Assembly (NCBI RefSeq): GCF_030317105.1
Contig: NZ_JASZYG010000003.1
Location: forward strand, 186,001 to 250,000
Length of the DNA stretch: 64,000 nucleotides
Direction: 5' to 3'
Source: Variovorax brevis
Lineage (GTDB): Bacteria; Pseudomonadota; Gammaproteobacteria; Burkholderiales; Burkholderiaceae_C
The notes beneath the pieces were generated by a model. That model searched no databases, had not been told where the DNA came from, and worked only from the letters and a program-made list of their open reading frames with translations. This document shows, in pieces, positions 53,840 through 63,572 of the stretch. The first letter of the stretch is position 1, and every line of letters begins with the position of its first letter. The translations under genes and the position numbers were made by a program.

Positions 53840-54406
53840 TCATACCGCCATGATCTCCGCCTCTTTCGCCGTCACGAGCTTGTCGATTTCGGTGATGTGG
53901 CGGTCGGTCACTTTCTGGATATCCGCTTCGGCGCGCTTCTGGTCGTCTTCCGAGGCCAGCTTGTCCTTGACAAGCTTCTTGACCGCTTCGTTCGCGTCGC
54001 GGCGCAGGTTGCGCGTGGCGATCTTGGCGGCTTCGCCTTCGTTGCGAACCAGCTTGGTCATTTCCTTGCGGCGTTCTTCGCTCATCGGCGGCATCGGCAC
54101 GCGGATCAGGTCGCCCATCGACGCCGGGTTCAGGCCCAGGTCGCTTTCGCGGATGGCCTTTTCGATCTTGGCGCCCATGCCCTTTTCCCAGGGCTGGACG
54201 CTGATCGTGCGCGAGTCGATCAACGAGACGTTGGCGACCTGGCTGAGCGGCACCGAGGAGCCGTAGTAGTCGACGTGCACCGTGTCCAGCAGCGCCGGGT
54301 TGGCCCGGCCGGTGCGGATCTTGGTGAGGTTGTTCTGGAAAGCAGCGAGCGACTGATCCATCTTGGTATCGGTCGCCTTGCGAATCTCGGCAATTGTTGT
54401 CGTCAT
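53840..54406 (-). CDS. frr: ribosome recycling factor
   Basis: 188 residues. Three-helix-bundle family sequence with [13 protein letters not shown] near the start and the C-terminal [25 protein letters not shown] type helices. Start at ATG 54406 (MTTTIAEIR); longer frame upstream is in the pyrH-frr gap and rejected. Splits post-termination ribosomes together with EF-G. Confidence 0.97.
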   Translation of the reverse strand: MTTTIAEIRKATDTKMDQSLAAFQNNLTKIRTGRANPALLDTVHVDYYGSSVPLSQVANVSLIDSRTISVQPWEKGMGAKIEKAIRESDLGLNPASMGDLIRVPMPPMSEERRKEMTKLVRNEGEAAKIATRNLRRDANEAVKKLVKDKLASEDDQKRAEADIQKVTDRHITEIDKLVTAKEAEIMAV

Positions 54407-54471
54407 CTCAATAGTTCCTGAAAGACTGGCGCCGAGCCGCCACCAGAGCGCTCGGCAGGCGCCATTTTGTA

Positions 54472-55194
54472 TCAGGCATGCACAAGCGTGCCTTCGTCTT
54501 CGCCCATCACGACACGCTTGAGGGCGCCGTTCTTGAAGATCGAGAACACCTTGATGGGCAGCTTCTGGTCGCGGCACAGCGCGAAAGCCGTGGCATCCAT
54601 GATGCCCAGATTCTTCGAAATGGCTTCGTCAAACGTCAAGGTCGAATAGCGCGTGGCCGAAGGATCCTTCTTGGGATCTGCGGTGTAAACACCATCGACC
54701 TTGGTGGCCTTGAGCACCAGTTCGGCGCCGATTTCCGCGCCACGCAGCGCGGCGGCCGTGTCGGTGGTGAAGAAGGGGTTGCCAGTGCCTGCCGCGAAAA
54801 CGACGACCTTGCCTTCCTCGAGATATTGCAGCGCCTTGGGGCGCACGTAGGGCTCGACCACCTGCTCGATGGCGATGGCCGACATGACGCGGGCCACGAG
54901 GCCCTGCTTGTTCATGGCGTCTGCCAGGGCCAGCGAGTTCATCACCGTGGCGAGCATGCCCATGTAGTCGGCGGTGGCGCGGTCCATGCCGACCGAGCCA
55001 CCCGCGACGCCGCGGAAGATGTTGCCGCCGCCGATCACGACGGCGACCTGCACACCCATGTTCACCACCTCGGCCACCTCTTCGACCATGCGAACGATGG
55101 TCGCGCGGTTGATGCCGAAGGCGTCGTCACCCATCAAGGCCTCACCCGACAGCTTCAACAAGATTCGCTTGTGGGCTGGGCGGGCGTCGTGCAT
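54472..55194 (-). CDS. pyrH: uridylate kinase
   Basis: 240 residues of the amino-acid-kinase fold. [13 protein letters not shown] near the N-terminus, [29 protein letters not shown] and the [16 protein letters not shown] signature are all present. Converts UMP to UDP, downstream of CarAB products. Start at ATG 55194 with AAGGAAA 6-7 bases upstream; a TTG at 55209 is less likely. Confidence 0.97.
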   Translation of the reverse strand: MHDARPAHKRILLKLSGEALMGDDAFGINRATIVRMVEEVAEVVNMGVQVAVVIGGGNIFRGVAGGSVGMDRATADYMGMLATVMNSLALADAMNKQGLVARVMSAIAIEQVVEPYVRPKALQYLEEGKVVVFAAGTGNPFFTTDTAAALRGAEIGAELVLKATKVDGVYTADPKKDPSATRYSTLTFDEAISKNLGIMDATAFALCRDQKLPIKVFSIFKNGALKRVVMGEDEGTLVHA

Positions 55195-55271
55195 GGGCTT
55201 TTCCTTCAATGGTGGCTGGGTGTGAAATTCGGAGGTGGAAGCGATGACGCCGCTTTCGCGGCGCCTGTCGT

Positions 55272-56204
55272 TCAGGAGGGGGCCTTTTCGCCCTTGGCCG
55301 CGGCGACTTGCGCTGCCACTTCGGCGGCGAAGTCGTCGACCTTCTTCTCGATGCCTTCGCCCACGATGTACATCGTGAAGCCCTTGATCGAGGTGTTGGC
55401 GGCCTTGAGCATCGCTTCGACGGTCTGCTTGTCGTTCTTCACGAAAGCCTGGTTGTGCAGCGAGACTTCCTTGAGGAACTTCTGCACCGCGCCTTCGACG
55501 CGCTTGGCGACGATCTCAGCCGATTGCGCCGGCTTGCCAGCAGCTTCGGCGGTCTTGCGGTCTTCTTCGGCCTTGCCAGCGGCAACGGCACGCTCTTTTT
55601 CGATCAGGTCGGCCGACACGTCGGCGGTCGACAGCGCGACGGGCTTCATGGCGGCGATGTGCATCGCGACGTCCTTGGCAGCCGTGTCGTCGCCTTCGTA
55701 CTCGACCAGCACGCCGATGCGGGTGCCGTGCAGGTACGAAGCCAGCTTGGCGCCGGAGCTGAATTGCTTGAAGCGGCGGAACGTCATGTTCTCGCCGATC
55801 TTGCCGATCAGGCCCTTGCGCACGTCCTCGAGGGTCGGGCCGAAGCCGTCTTGCTCGTAGGCCACGGCGCCCAGCGCAGCCACGTCGGCGGGGTTGTTCT
55901 TGGCGACCAGTTCGGCAGCAGCCTTGGCCATGGCCAGGAAGCTGTCGTTCTTGGTGACGAAGTCGGTTTCGCAGTTGATTTCGATCATGCCGCCGACGTT
56001 GCCGTCGACATAGGCGGCCACAACGCCTTCAGCCGTCACGCGGGCCGAAGCCTTGCCAGCCTTGTTGCCCAGCTTGATGCGCAGCAGCTCTTCGGCCTTT
56101 TCCATGTTGCCTTCGGCCTCGGTCAGGGCCTTCTTGCATTCCATCATGGGCGCGTCGGTTTTTGCGCGCAGTTCGCCAACCATGCTTGCGGTGATTGCTG
56201 CCAT
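55272..56204 (-). CDS. tsf: elongation factor Ts
   Basis: 310 residues. The N-terminal UBA-like domain ([24 protein letters not shown]), the TDFV motif ([14 protein letters not shown]) that contacts EF-Tu, and the dimerisation and C-terminal modules are present. It follows rpsB with a strong hairpin-T-tract between them, and is followed by pyrH after 77 bp, where a GC stem with a GAAA loop lies. Confidence 0.97.
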   Translation of the reverse strand: MAAITASMVGELRAKTDAPMMECKKALTEAEGNMEKAEELLRIKLGNKAGKASARVTAEGVVAAYVDGNVGGMIEINCETDFVTKNDSFLAMAKAAAELVAKNNPADVAALGAVAYEQDGFGPTLEDVRKGLIGKIGENMTFRRFKQFSSGAKLASYLHGTRIGVLVEYEGDDTAAKDVAMHIAAMKPVALSTADVSADLIEKERAVAAGKAEEDRKTAEAAGKPAQSAEIVAKRVEGAVQKFLKEVSLHNQAFVKNDKQTVEAMLKAANTSIKGFTMYIVGEGIEKKVDDFAAEVAAQVAAAKGEKAPS

Positions 56205-56233
56205 TTCTAACTCCGTAAATCAGTATTCAGATT

Positions 56234-56259
56234 AAAAAAAAGGGGCAACAAAGCCCCTT
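56234..56259 (-). terminator. intrinsic terminator/attenuator between rpsB and tsf
   Basis: Stem AAGGGGC / GCCCCTT with a 6-base loop followed on the minus strand by eight T. It lies 24 bp after the rpsB stop, so it should reduce transcription of tsf relative to rpsB. Confidence 0.85.
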
Positions 56260-56282
56260 CTTCAGGCTCCAGAGGGAGCAGA

Positions 56283-57038
56283 TCAGGCGGAAGCGCCTTC
56301 TTCGACTTCGACGAATTCGTCGTTGCCGCCTTCGGCCACGGCCTTGACGACGTCGTTCACGGCGTCAGCACGGCCTTCGATGATGGCGTCGGCGATGCCG
56401 CGGGCGTACAGCGTGACGGCCTTCGACGAGTCGTCGTTGCCGGGGATCACGTAGTCGATGCCTTCGGGCGAGTGGTTGGAGTCGACCACGCCGATCAGCG
56501 GGATGCCCAGCTTCTTGGCTTCAGCCACGGCGATCTTGTGGAAGCCCACGTCGATCACGAAGATGGCGTCGGGCAGCGCGGTCATGTCCTGGATGCCACC
56601 GATGTCCTTTTCGAGCTTTTCGATTTCACGGGTGAACGTGAGTTGCTCTTTCTTGCTCAGGCTTTCGAGGCCAGCTTCTTGCTGGGCCTTCATGTCCTTC
56701 AGGCGCTTGATGGAAGTCTTGACCGTCTTGAAGTTGGTCAGCATGCCGCCGAGCCAACGGGTGTCGACAAAAGGCACGCCGGCGCGGCGGGCTTCAGCCG
56801 CCACGATTTCACGGGCCTGGCGCTTGGTGCCGACCATGAGGATCGTGCCGCGGTTGGCGGTGAGTTGCTTGGCGTACTTCATCGCGTCCTGGAACATCGG
56901 AAGCGACTTTTCCAGGTTGATGATGTGAATCTTGTTGCGATGGCCGAAGATGAACGGGGCCATCTTGGGGTTCCAGAAGCGGGTTTGGTGACCGAAGTGG
57001 ACACCGGCTTCCAGCATTTCGCGCATGGTGGTCGACAT
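56283..57038 (-). CDS. rpsB: 30S ribosomal protein S2
   Basis: 251 residues (E. coli 241) with the family signatures [32 protein letters not shown] and [24 protein letters not shown]-type C-terminal region; the tail is acidic. Start at ATG 57038 gives the standard N-terminus. First gene of the rpsB-tsf-pyrH-frr run, preceded by a promoter with an extended -10 about 165 bp upstream. Confidence 0.98.
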   Translation of the reverse strand: MSTTMREMLEAGVHFGHQTRFWNPKMAPFIFGHRNKIHIINLEKSLPMFQDAMKYAKQLTANRGTILMVGTKRQAREIVAAEARRAGVPFVDTRWLGGMLTNFKTVKTSIKRLKDMKAQQEAGLESLSKKEQLTFTREIEKLEKDIGGIQDMTALPDAIFVIDVGFHKIAVAEAKKLGIPLIGVVDSNHSPEGIDYVIPGNDDSSKAVTLYARGIADAIIEGRADAVNDVVKAVAEGGNDEFVEVEEGASA

Positions 57039-57202
57039 TGAATTTACTCCAAAGGTTATGTCTAAAATCCGGCCCGTTTTGCGCCTCGGGATGAGGTCGC
57101 AACACCTTGAGGGGACCGGTTTGCGGATGCGTTTCAGGGCTGATGCTGTAAAAGCGGTGCTTGCCTCAAAACAGGAAAACACACAATCAGCGAAACCGAG
57201 CG

Positions 57203-57211
57203 AGTATAGCA
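57203..57211 (-). promoter_or_regulatory. rpsB promoter, extended -10
   Basis: On the minus strand TGCTATACT matches the extended -10 form TGnTATAAT with one mismatch; no clear -35 is seen 17 bp upstream. Transcription from about 57196 would give a leader of roughly 158 nt, long enough for S2 feedback control as in other bacteria. Confidence 0.6.
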
Positions 57212-57253
57212 CTCCAATCCTTCGCCTTCTCCCCCTCCTCCCCTCGACCAGAC

Positions 57254-58591
57254 ATGCAACCAGACCTCTACGAAACCCGCCTTGCCATCCAGTCCGGCGC
57301 GACCAGCGCGCGCACCGAAATGGAGCGCGCCGTGGCAGTTGCCGCGTCGCCGGCCTGCGAGCACGCCTTCGTCCGGCCGATGTTTGAGCAGGCGCTGGAA
57401 GCCGCCGCGGCCGCCGGATCCGACCAGGCGCTGGCGGGACTGGCGGTCTCGGTCAAGGACCTGTTCGACATCGAGGGGCAGGCTACGGCCGCAGGCTCAG
57501 TCGTCCTGTCCCATACGCCGGCGGCGCGGGCTGACGCGATGGCGGTGGCGCGCCTGCGTGCCGCTGGCGGCGCGGTGATCGGTCGGACCAACATGACGGA
57601 ATTCGCGTTCTCAGGAGTGGGCGTCAATCCGCATCACGGAACGCCTGCCAATGCGGCCGGCGCCGCAGACGATCCGGGGCCGCGGATTCCGGGCGGCTCG
57701 TCGTCTGGCGCCGCGGTGTCGGTGGCGACGGGCGCCGCCTTCGTCGGACTGGGGTCGGACACCGGTGGCTCGATCCGGATTCCGGCTGCGCTCAACGGCA
57801 TCGTCGGCTTCAAGAGCACGGCGCGCCTTGTTCCCACCGCGGGCGCGACACCGCTGTCGACCACGCTCGACACGGTCTGCGCCATGACGCGCTCGGTGCG
57901 CGATGCCGTCACCGTTCATGAGGTTCTGGCAGCGCGGCGCGTGGAGGCCAATGCCCGCCCGCTTGCCGAATGCCGCCTGGCCGTCGTCAAGAACGTCTTC
58001 CTGGATGCGCTGGAACCCTCCGTGGCGGCGGCCTTCGAAGGCGCCGTGCGACGCCTGCGGGATGCCGGAGCGCGCATCGACGAAATCGAGCTACCCCCAT
58101 TGGCGGACCTCGCGTCGATCAACGCGACCGGTGGCTTTTCCGCAGCCGAGAGCTACGCCTGGCATCGCCACCTGCTGGAGCGCAGCGCGGCCGGCTACGA
58201 CCCGCGGGTGGTCATGCGCATTCTCAAGGGCGCGTCGATGACGGCGTACGAGTACATCGACCTCATCCACGCGCGTGCGGACTGGATCGCACGCATGGAG
58301 ACGGCGCTCCAGCCCTTCGACGCGGTGCTTTCACCCACCGTGCCGATCACGGCCCCGCTCCTCGCCAGCGTCGCGCCGGGCGAAGAACGCGACGAGGAGT
58401 TCTTCCGCGTCAACGCCCTGCTGCTGCGCAATCCCTCCATCGTCAACATGCTGGATGGCTGCGCGCTCTCCCTGCCGTGCCAACCGGCGGGCGATCTGCC
58501 CGCGGGCCTGATGATCTGGCATGGCGCGATGCATGACGACGCCGTGCTGGGCATCGGGTTGCAAGTCGAGAAGTTGCTCGCCAACCGATAG
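57254..58591 (+). CDS. amidase (amidase signature family)
   Basis: 445 residues with the Ser-Ser-Lys catalytic set: Lys in [10 protein letters not shown], and the glycine/serine-rich [16 protein letters not shown] and [14 protein letters not shown]. Substrate cannot be inferred; it is a stand-alone enzyme, not part of a gatCAB cluster. Start at ATG 57254; an upstream in-frame ATG at 57161 lies in the rpsB promoter region. It precedes the marR-MFS pair by 87 bp with no visible terminator. Confidence 0.88.
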   Translation: MQPDLYETRLAIQSGATSARTEMERAVAVAASPACEHAFVRPMFEQALEAAAAAGSDQALAGLAVSVKDLFDIEGQATAAGSVVLSHTPAARADAMAVARLRAAGGAVIGRTNMTEFAFSGVGVNPHHGTPANAAGAADDPGPRIPGGSSSGAAVSVATGAAFVGLGSDTGGSIRIPAALNGIVGFKSTARLVPTAGATPLSTTLDTVCAMTRSVRDAVTVHEVLAARRVEANARPLAECRLAVVKNVFLDALEPSVAAAFEGAVRRLRDAGARIDEIELPPLADLASINATGGFSAAESYAWHRHLLERSAAGYDPRVVMRILKGASMTAYEYIDLIHARADWIARMETALQPFDAVLSPTVPITAPLLASVAPGEERDEEFFRVNALLLRNPSIVNMLDGCALSLPCQPAGDLPAGLMIWHGAMHDDAVLGIGLQVEKLLANR

Positions 58592-58635
58592 CTCTCCGTC
58601 CCGCCGCCCTTGAGCGGAAAGGACAAGCGACATTT

Positions 58636-58666
58636 GATTTCAAACGATATAATTTCGTTTGAAATC
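58636..58666. promoter_or_regulatory. operator with embedded -10 upstream of marR
   Basis: Perfect inverted repeat GATTTCAAACGA (58636-58647) / TCGTTTGAAATC (58655-58666) with a 7-bp spacer TATAATT containing a consensus -10 (TATAAT, 58648-58653). It ends 12 bp before the marR ATG. It is the likely autoregulatory site of the MarR protein, blocking RNA polymerase directly. Confidence 0.75.
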
Positions 58667-58678
58667 ATATTAAACGCC

Positions 58679-59170
58679 ATGAGCCGCCCATCCCGCCTCG
58701 ATCGCCTGCTGTCCGGCAGGCCACCTGAAGTTGCCAACGCGATCGCCGCGTCGCGCATGCTGTTTCGGGTCGCCCACCTGCTGGAGGCCCGCATCGACGA
58801 GGCCTTGAAGCCCCTGGGCATCGACATGCGCGAGTACCTCGCGCTGGTGCTCATTGCCGACGATGCGGTCGAACCCGTTCGCCCGTCCGACTTGAGCACG
58901 ACCCTGGACGCGACGCGCACCCAAGTCACTCGCCTGCTGGACGGGCTCGAGAAGAAGGGACTCGCGCAGCGCCTGCCGGGCCGCGGCGACCGCCGCAGCC
59001 TCGAACTGTCGCTGACCGACGCAGCGCGCGACCTGTTGCGCCGGGCCGCGCCAAGCGTCCATGAGGGCTACCAAGCCGGCTGGGGCGCCATCGGCGCCGA
59101 GGGCACCCGCCAGTCGCTGGGCGTCCTGCGCCGCCTCCACAAAGAGCTGGCGCCGTCCGACGAATCATGA
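58679..59170 (+). CDS. MarR family transcriptional regulator
   Basis: 163 residues with a winged helix: LRPSDLSTTLDATRTQVTRLLDGLEKKGL-type recognition helix (about 70-95) and wing GRGDRRSLELSLTDA. The start at 58679 is followed by a basic N-terminus; an in-frame ATG at 58610 would place the operator inside the gene. The stop overlaps the exporter start (ATGA), so it very probably represses the exporter and itself. Confidence 0.9.
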   Translation: MSRPSRLDRLLSGRPPEVANAIAASRMLFRVAHLLEARIDEALKPLGIDMREYLALVLIADDAVEPVRPSDLSTTLDATRTQVTRLLDGLEKKGLAQRLPGRGDRRSLELSLTDAARDLLRRAAPSVHEGYQAGWGAIGAEGTRQSLGVLRRLHKELAPSDES

Positions 59171-60735
59171 GCGCCGAGACTTCGCCCCGGGCCGCGCAAC
59201 CGGAAGCGGCCGGTCTTTGGCGCGCCGACAAGAAGCGCCTCCTGATGCTTCTGCTCGGGCTCATCGTGGGCGTCGAGTTTCTCGAGAACGGCATGTTCGT
59301 CTTCGCCGCCAGCCACATCGTGGGCGCCATCGACGCGGCCCCGCGCGAATTCGCCCAAGTGCAGGCGGCGTATGCGATCGGCAGCATGCTGATGATCGTG
59401 CTGCAGCAGTGGCTGTCGAGGCACTTCGGTTATCGGCGCTATCTCAGTGCGGCACTCGGCTTGTTCCTCGTGGGCGCCTTGGCCTCGGCCGCGTCGAACG
59501 ACCTGCCTACGCTGACCTTGGCGCGCCTGGTCCAGGGCTTCGGCGGAGGCGCATTCTTCACGAGCTGCCGGATCCTGGTCCCGATGCTGTTCGCCCCGAA
59601 AGACCGCCCGCAGGCACTGAAGCGTTTCATGCTGGTGGCCTTCGGTTTGGTCGCCACCGGCCCACTGCTCGCAGCCACGCTGGTCGACGCGTGGGGATGG
59701 CGCTGGGTGTTCCTGGCCATCGTTCCGCTCACGGGCCTTTCGCTCGCCGGCGCGTGGCTCCTGCTGCCCGACGACGTGGGACGCGGCGGCGAGCCGGTGA
59801 AATGGGCGGCGGGGCCGCTGCTCCTCTTCGCCGCGGCCATCACGCTCGTGCAGTTGGGCTTGTCGCAGGCGCGCTACGATTTCTTCGCGCATCCCTTGCA
59901 TCTGCTGGTCATCGCGGTGGCGGGCGTCGGCTTGCTGGGCTGGTTCCTGACGCACCAATGGGGGCACGACGAACCGCTCCTGCGGCTGCGGGAACTGCGC
60001 CACCCGGCGTACATCACCGGCCTGGTGCTGTACTTCCTGAACTACTGCCTCTCGAATGCGAGCGGCTACCTGTTTCCGATCTATGCCGAGCGCGGGCTGG
60101 GCATTCCCATCCACGCCACCGGCCTGCTCAACACCTTCGCCGCGCTGGTGAGCTTTGGCTTCGCCTACCTGTACATCAAGCGCGGCGCGCGATTGCCGCA
60201 AAAGAAACCGCTGATGGTGACCGGCGCCCTGGCAATGGCGATCGCGGCGTGGCTGTTCGCGAGCATGCCGACGGGTGTGCCCTCCTCCGCCTTGCTCGCG
60301 GCGCTGGTGGCCAAGGGTGTCTTCGGTGTGCTGCTGGTCTTGCCGGTCGCGGGCCTGACCTTTCGCGAGCTCGGCGACGAACGCTTTGCCCACGCTTATC
60401 AGAGCAAGAACCTGATGCGGCAGATCGCCGGATCGTTTTCAACCGCCATCGCGGCCATCGCCTTGCAGGACTTTCAGTTTGCCAACTATTCACAGCTGGC
60501 CGCCACGCTCAGCCCTGCCAATCCACAGGCCACGGGCTGGCTGGACAGCTTGCAAGCGGGCTTCGTGGCGCACGGCCTTTCAGCCGCCCAGGCCCACGGC
60601 GCCGCGATGGCCGAACTCGCGCGCATCGTGGAGCAACAGTCGCTTCTCGTGTCCTGCGAAAACCTGTACCGCGTGCTGGCGGCGCTCGCGCTGGCCACGG
60701 CGGCTGTCGTGCTGCTGCAGCGCAGACTGAAGTAA
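59167..60735 (+). CDS. MFS transporter, DHA2 (EmrB/QacA-like) type
   Basis: 522 residues with about 14 predicted membrane spans, a typical MFS loop 2-3 (WLSRHFGYRRY) and motif-C-like region VAFGLVATGPLLAATLV. The long loop before the last span is periplasmic in EmrB-type exporters. Coupled to marR, so a drug or toxic-metabolite exporter induced by its ligand is likely. No EmrA-type membrane-fusion partner is adjacent. Confidence 0.88.
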   Translation: MSAETSPRAAQPEAAGLWRADKKRLLMLLLGLIVGVEFLENGMFVFAASHIVGAIDAAPREFAQVQAAYAIGSMLMIVLQQWLSRHFGYRRYLSAALGLFLVGALASAASNDLPTLTLARLVQGFGGGAFFTSCRILVPMLFAPKDRPQALKRFMLVAFGLVATGPLLAATLVDAWGWRWVFLAIVPLTGLSLAGAWLLLPDDVGRGGEPVKWAAGPLLLFAAAITLVQLGLSQARYDFFAHPLHLLVIAVAGVGLLGWFLTHQWGHDEPLLRLRELRHPAYITGLVLYFLNYCLSNASGYLFPIYAERGLGIPIHATGLLNTFAALVSFGFAYLYIKRGARLPQKKPLMVTGALAMAIAAWLFASMPTGVPSSALLAALVAKGVFGVLLVLPVAGLTFRELGDERFAHAYQSKNLMRQIAGSFSTAIAAIALQDFQFANYSQLAATLSPANPQATGWLDSLQAGFVAHGLSAAQAHGAAMAELARIVEQQSLLVSCENLYRVLAALALATAAVVLLQRRLK

Positions 60736-60834
60736 TAGGCACCAAAGCGGACAAAAAGCCTGTCCGCTCGTCTATGCTCGACACCTGTATGGGCGGGCCG
60801 ACGGGGCTCGCTTTCTCTGTCCATCAAACATCCA

Positions 60835-62091
60835 ATGAAGATCGCGATCGTTGGCGCCGGCATCATCGGCGTCACCACCGCCTGGGAGTTGACGGTCGAC
60901 GGGCATGAAGTCGCCGTATTCGAACGCCGCAACGCGGCTGCTGAAGAATCCAGTTTTGCCAATGCGGGCGTCGTGGCGCCCGGCTACGTCACCCCCTGGG
61001 CCGCTCCCGGCATGCGCGGCAAGGTGCTGCGCTCCCTGTTGTCCACCCACGGCGCCGTCAAGTTGCGCTGGCCGCTGACGTCCAATGACTTCCGCTGGAT
61101 GGCGCGCTGGCAGCGGGCCTGCGCGCTCGAAACTTATCTGCAGAACCGCTCGCGTATGCAGCGACTGGCCTTCTACAGCCGGCTGCGGCTGCGCGAGATC
61201 GTTCAGGAACGTGAACTGAACTACGAGCGCAGCGACGGCTACATGGTGCTGCTGCGTTCCAAGCGCGACCGCAAGATGGTGCAAGCCGGCCTGGAACTGC
61301 TGCGCAACGCCGGCACCAAGTTCCATGAGGTCGATGCCGACGAAGCACGCAAGATCGAACCTGCCCTGAGCACGGAAACCGACCTGGCCGGCGCCATTCA
61401 CCTGCCGGACGACGAAGTCGGCAACTGCCGGCAATTCGCGATGCTGCTCAAGCGCGAAGCGGAGTCGTTGGGCGCGCAGTTTCATTTCGGCTGCGACATC
61501 GCGCCGCTCAATCGGGCGGCGCCGCGGTCCTTGTCACTGGCCGGCGGCTCGCCCGCGCACGAGTTCGACGCCGTCGTGATCTGCACCGGGCTGGCGTCGG
61601 CCGAGATGCTGCGTCCGCTTGGCTTGCAGATCCCGCTGGCGCCGGTGTACGGCCACTCGATCAGCGCGCAGATTCGCGAGCCGCTCAACGCCCCGCGCAG
61701 CGCCGTGATGGATGAGCGCTTCAAGGTCGCGATTTCGCGCCTGGGCATGCGGGTGCGCGTGGCCGGTGGAGCGGAACTGGGCGGCGTGCGCGACCAGATC
61801 AACCCTGCTGCACTGCAGACGCTGTACAAGGTTTTGCACGACTGGTTTCCGGGTGCCGTCGCCCTGAAATCCGGCGTGCAGCAATGGAAAGGCGCCCGCC
61901 CCATGCTGCCGGACGGGCCGCCCGTGATCGGCGCCAGCGGCATTCCTGGTATCTGGCTGAACCTGGGGCACGGCTCCAGCGGCTGGGCCCTGTCCTGCGG
62001 CAGCGCACGCGTGCTGGCCGACTTGGTCGGAGGGCGTGACGCCGGCATCGACATCGAGGGCCTCGGCGTCGAGCGCCTGCTCAACGGCTGA
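60835..62091 (+). CDS. D-amino acid dehydrogenase-like FAD oxidoreductase
   Basis: 418-residue DAO-family flavoprotein. The N-terminal dinucleotide-binding motif is VGAGIIGVTTAWEL, followed by ANAGVVAPGYVTPWAAPG typical of DadA, and the C-terminal GIPGIWLNLGHGSSGWALS. It probably deaminates D-amino acids at the membrane, passing electrons to quinones. No alanine racemase (dadX) is adjacent, so the substrate is uncertain. Confidence 0.87.
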   Translation: MKIAIVGAGIIGVTTAWELTVDGHEVAVFERRNAAAEESSFANAGVVAPGYVTPWAAPGMRGKVLRSLLSTHGAVKLRWPLTSNDFRWMARWQRACALETYLQNRSRMQRLAFYSRLRLREIVQERELNYERSDGYMVLLRSKRDRKMVQAGLELLRNAGTKFHEVDADEARKIEPALSTETDLAGAIHLPDDEVGNCRQFAMLLKREAESLGAQFHFGCDIAPLNRAAPRSLSLAGGSPAHEFDAVVICTGLASAEMLRPLGLQIPLAPVYGHSISAQIREPLNAPRSAVMDERFKVAISRLGMRVRVAGGAELGGVRDQINPAALQTLYKVLHDWFPGAVALKSGVQQWKGARPMLPDGPPVIGASGIPGIWLNLGHGSSGWALSCGSARVLADLVGGRDAGIDIEGLGVERLLNG

Positions 62092-62113
62092 CCTCAACAG
62101 CTTCGTCCACGCC

Positions 62114-63547
62114 ATGCGCCGCATCACCACGGACAGCACCGCGCAACTCTTCGACGTGGCGGCGACGCGGCGCATCGAACAGGCTGCCGCGTTGAACTTG
62201 CCACCCCATGCGCTGATGCGACGTGCGGGACTGGCCGTGGCCAATCTGGCCGCAGCACTGGCACCTCACGCACGCACGATATGGATCGCCTGCGGGCCCG
62301 GCAACAACGGCGGCGACGGATTCGAAGCCGCCGCCGAGTTGCAGCAGCGCGGCTTTGCGCCCATCGTGACCTTTGCAGGCGACGCGTCGCGCCTGCCGGC
62401 GGACGCGCTGGATGCCTTGCAACGCGCAAAGGCTGCAGGCGTGAGCATCGTGGATGAGCCGCCCGCCACCTTTGACCTGGCCATTGATGCCCTGCTCGGC
62501 ATCGGCGCGACGCGCACGCCCGCAGGCGTCCTTGCGCAATGGCTCGAACATATGGACAAGGGCGCGGTGTTGAGCGTCGATGTGCCTTCCGCGTTGAATG
62601 CCGACACCGGCGCTTCGAGCCTGGCCCTGCGAAGCAGCGCCCCACGCTACTGCCTCAGCCTGCTCACGCTGAAGCCCGGCCTCTTCACCGCACACGGTCG
62701 AGATGCGGCGGGCGAGGTGTGGTTCGAGGACCTGACCTGCGCGCCAGGCACGGAGCGCCCCGTTGCGCAACTGAATTCGGCGCCGGCCTTGGCGGAGCGA
62801 CCACATGCATCCCACAAGGGAAGCTACGGCGACGTCGCGGTGATCGGTGGCGCGCCCGGCATGAGTGGCGCCGCCCTGCTGGCGGCCTCCGCGGCGCTGC
62901 ATGCAGGCGCAGGCCGGGTGTTTGTCGGCATGCTCGATGGCAGCCGCACCATGCTCCATCCACTGCAGCCGGAACTCATGTTTCGAAGCGCTGATGCATT
63001 GGACCTCGCAGACCTCGCCACTGTCTGCGGGTGCGGCGGCGGCTTCGCCGTTCGCACCGTGCTGCCGCGGGTGCTCTCCACGGCAAGGCGCGCCGTCTTC
63101 GATGCCGATGCACTCAATGCCATCGCGAACGTCGGCAACCTGCAGACCCTCCTGGCCGCCCGCGGCAAGCGTGGATGGCAGACCGTGCTCACGCCTCATC
63201 CGCTCGAGGCGGCGCGGCTGCTGGGCACAGGCACGGACAGCATTCAGAAAGACCGTTTGGCGGCGGCCAATGCACTGGCGACGCGCTTCGAGGCAGTCGT
63301 GGTCCTGAAAGGCTCAGGCTCCATCATTGCCGGGCCGAACGCCACGCCCGCCATCAACCTGACAGGCAATGCCAGGCTCGCCACCGCCGGTACCGGCGAT
63401 GTGCTCGCCGGCATGGTGGGCGCCGCACTCGCCAGCGGCCAGGACGCCCTCACCGCCGCGCGCGGTGCGGTATGGCGGCACGGCGCACTGGCGGATGTGT
63501 GGCCCGAAGGCCGGCCACTCACGGCCGGCGCCCTCGCGCAAAGCTAA
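62114..63547 (+). CDS. nnr: bifunctional NAD(P)H-hydrate epimerase / ADP-dependent dehydratase
   Basis: 477 residues. The N-terminal YjeF epimerase domain (about 1-205) has CGPGNNGGDGFEAA; the C-terminal ribokinase-like dehydratase domain (about 225-477) has HKGSYGDVAVIGG and NARLATAGTGDVLAGM. It repairs hydrated NADH and NADPH. Start at ATG 62114, 22 bp after the previous stop; the longer open frame overlaps the DadA-like gene. Confidence 0.94.
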   Translation: MRRITTDSTAQLFDVAATRRIEQAAALNLPPHALMRRAGLAVANLAAALAPHARTIWIACGPGNNGGDGFEAAAELQQRGFAPIVTFAGDASRLPADALDALQRAKAAGVSIVDEPPATFDLAIDALLGIGATRTPAGVLAQWLEHMDKGAVLSVDVPSALNADTGASSLALRSSAPRYCLSLLTLKPGLFTAHGRDAAGEVWFEDLTCAPGTERPVAQLNSAPALAERPHASHKGSYGDVAVIGGAPGMSGAALLAASAALHAGAGRVFVGMLDGSRTMLHPLQPELMFRSADALDLADLATVCGCGGGFAVRTVLPRVLSTARRAVFDADALNAIANVGNLQTLLAARGKRGWQTVLTPHPLEAARLLGTGTDSIQKDRLAAANALATRFEAVVVLKGSGSIIAGPNATPAINLTGNARLATAGTGDVLAGMVGAALASGQDALTAARGAVWRHGALADVWPEGRPLTAGALAQS

Positions 63548-63572
63548 GACCGGCCTGCTTCGCGCAGCGCGA

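Noticed and set aside
55244-55268. GC hairpin with GAAA loop between pyrH and tsf as a terminator
   Set aside because: No T-tract follows on the minus strand; at most a pause or RNA-stability element.
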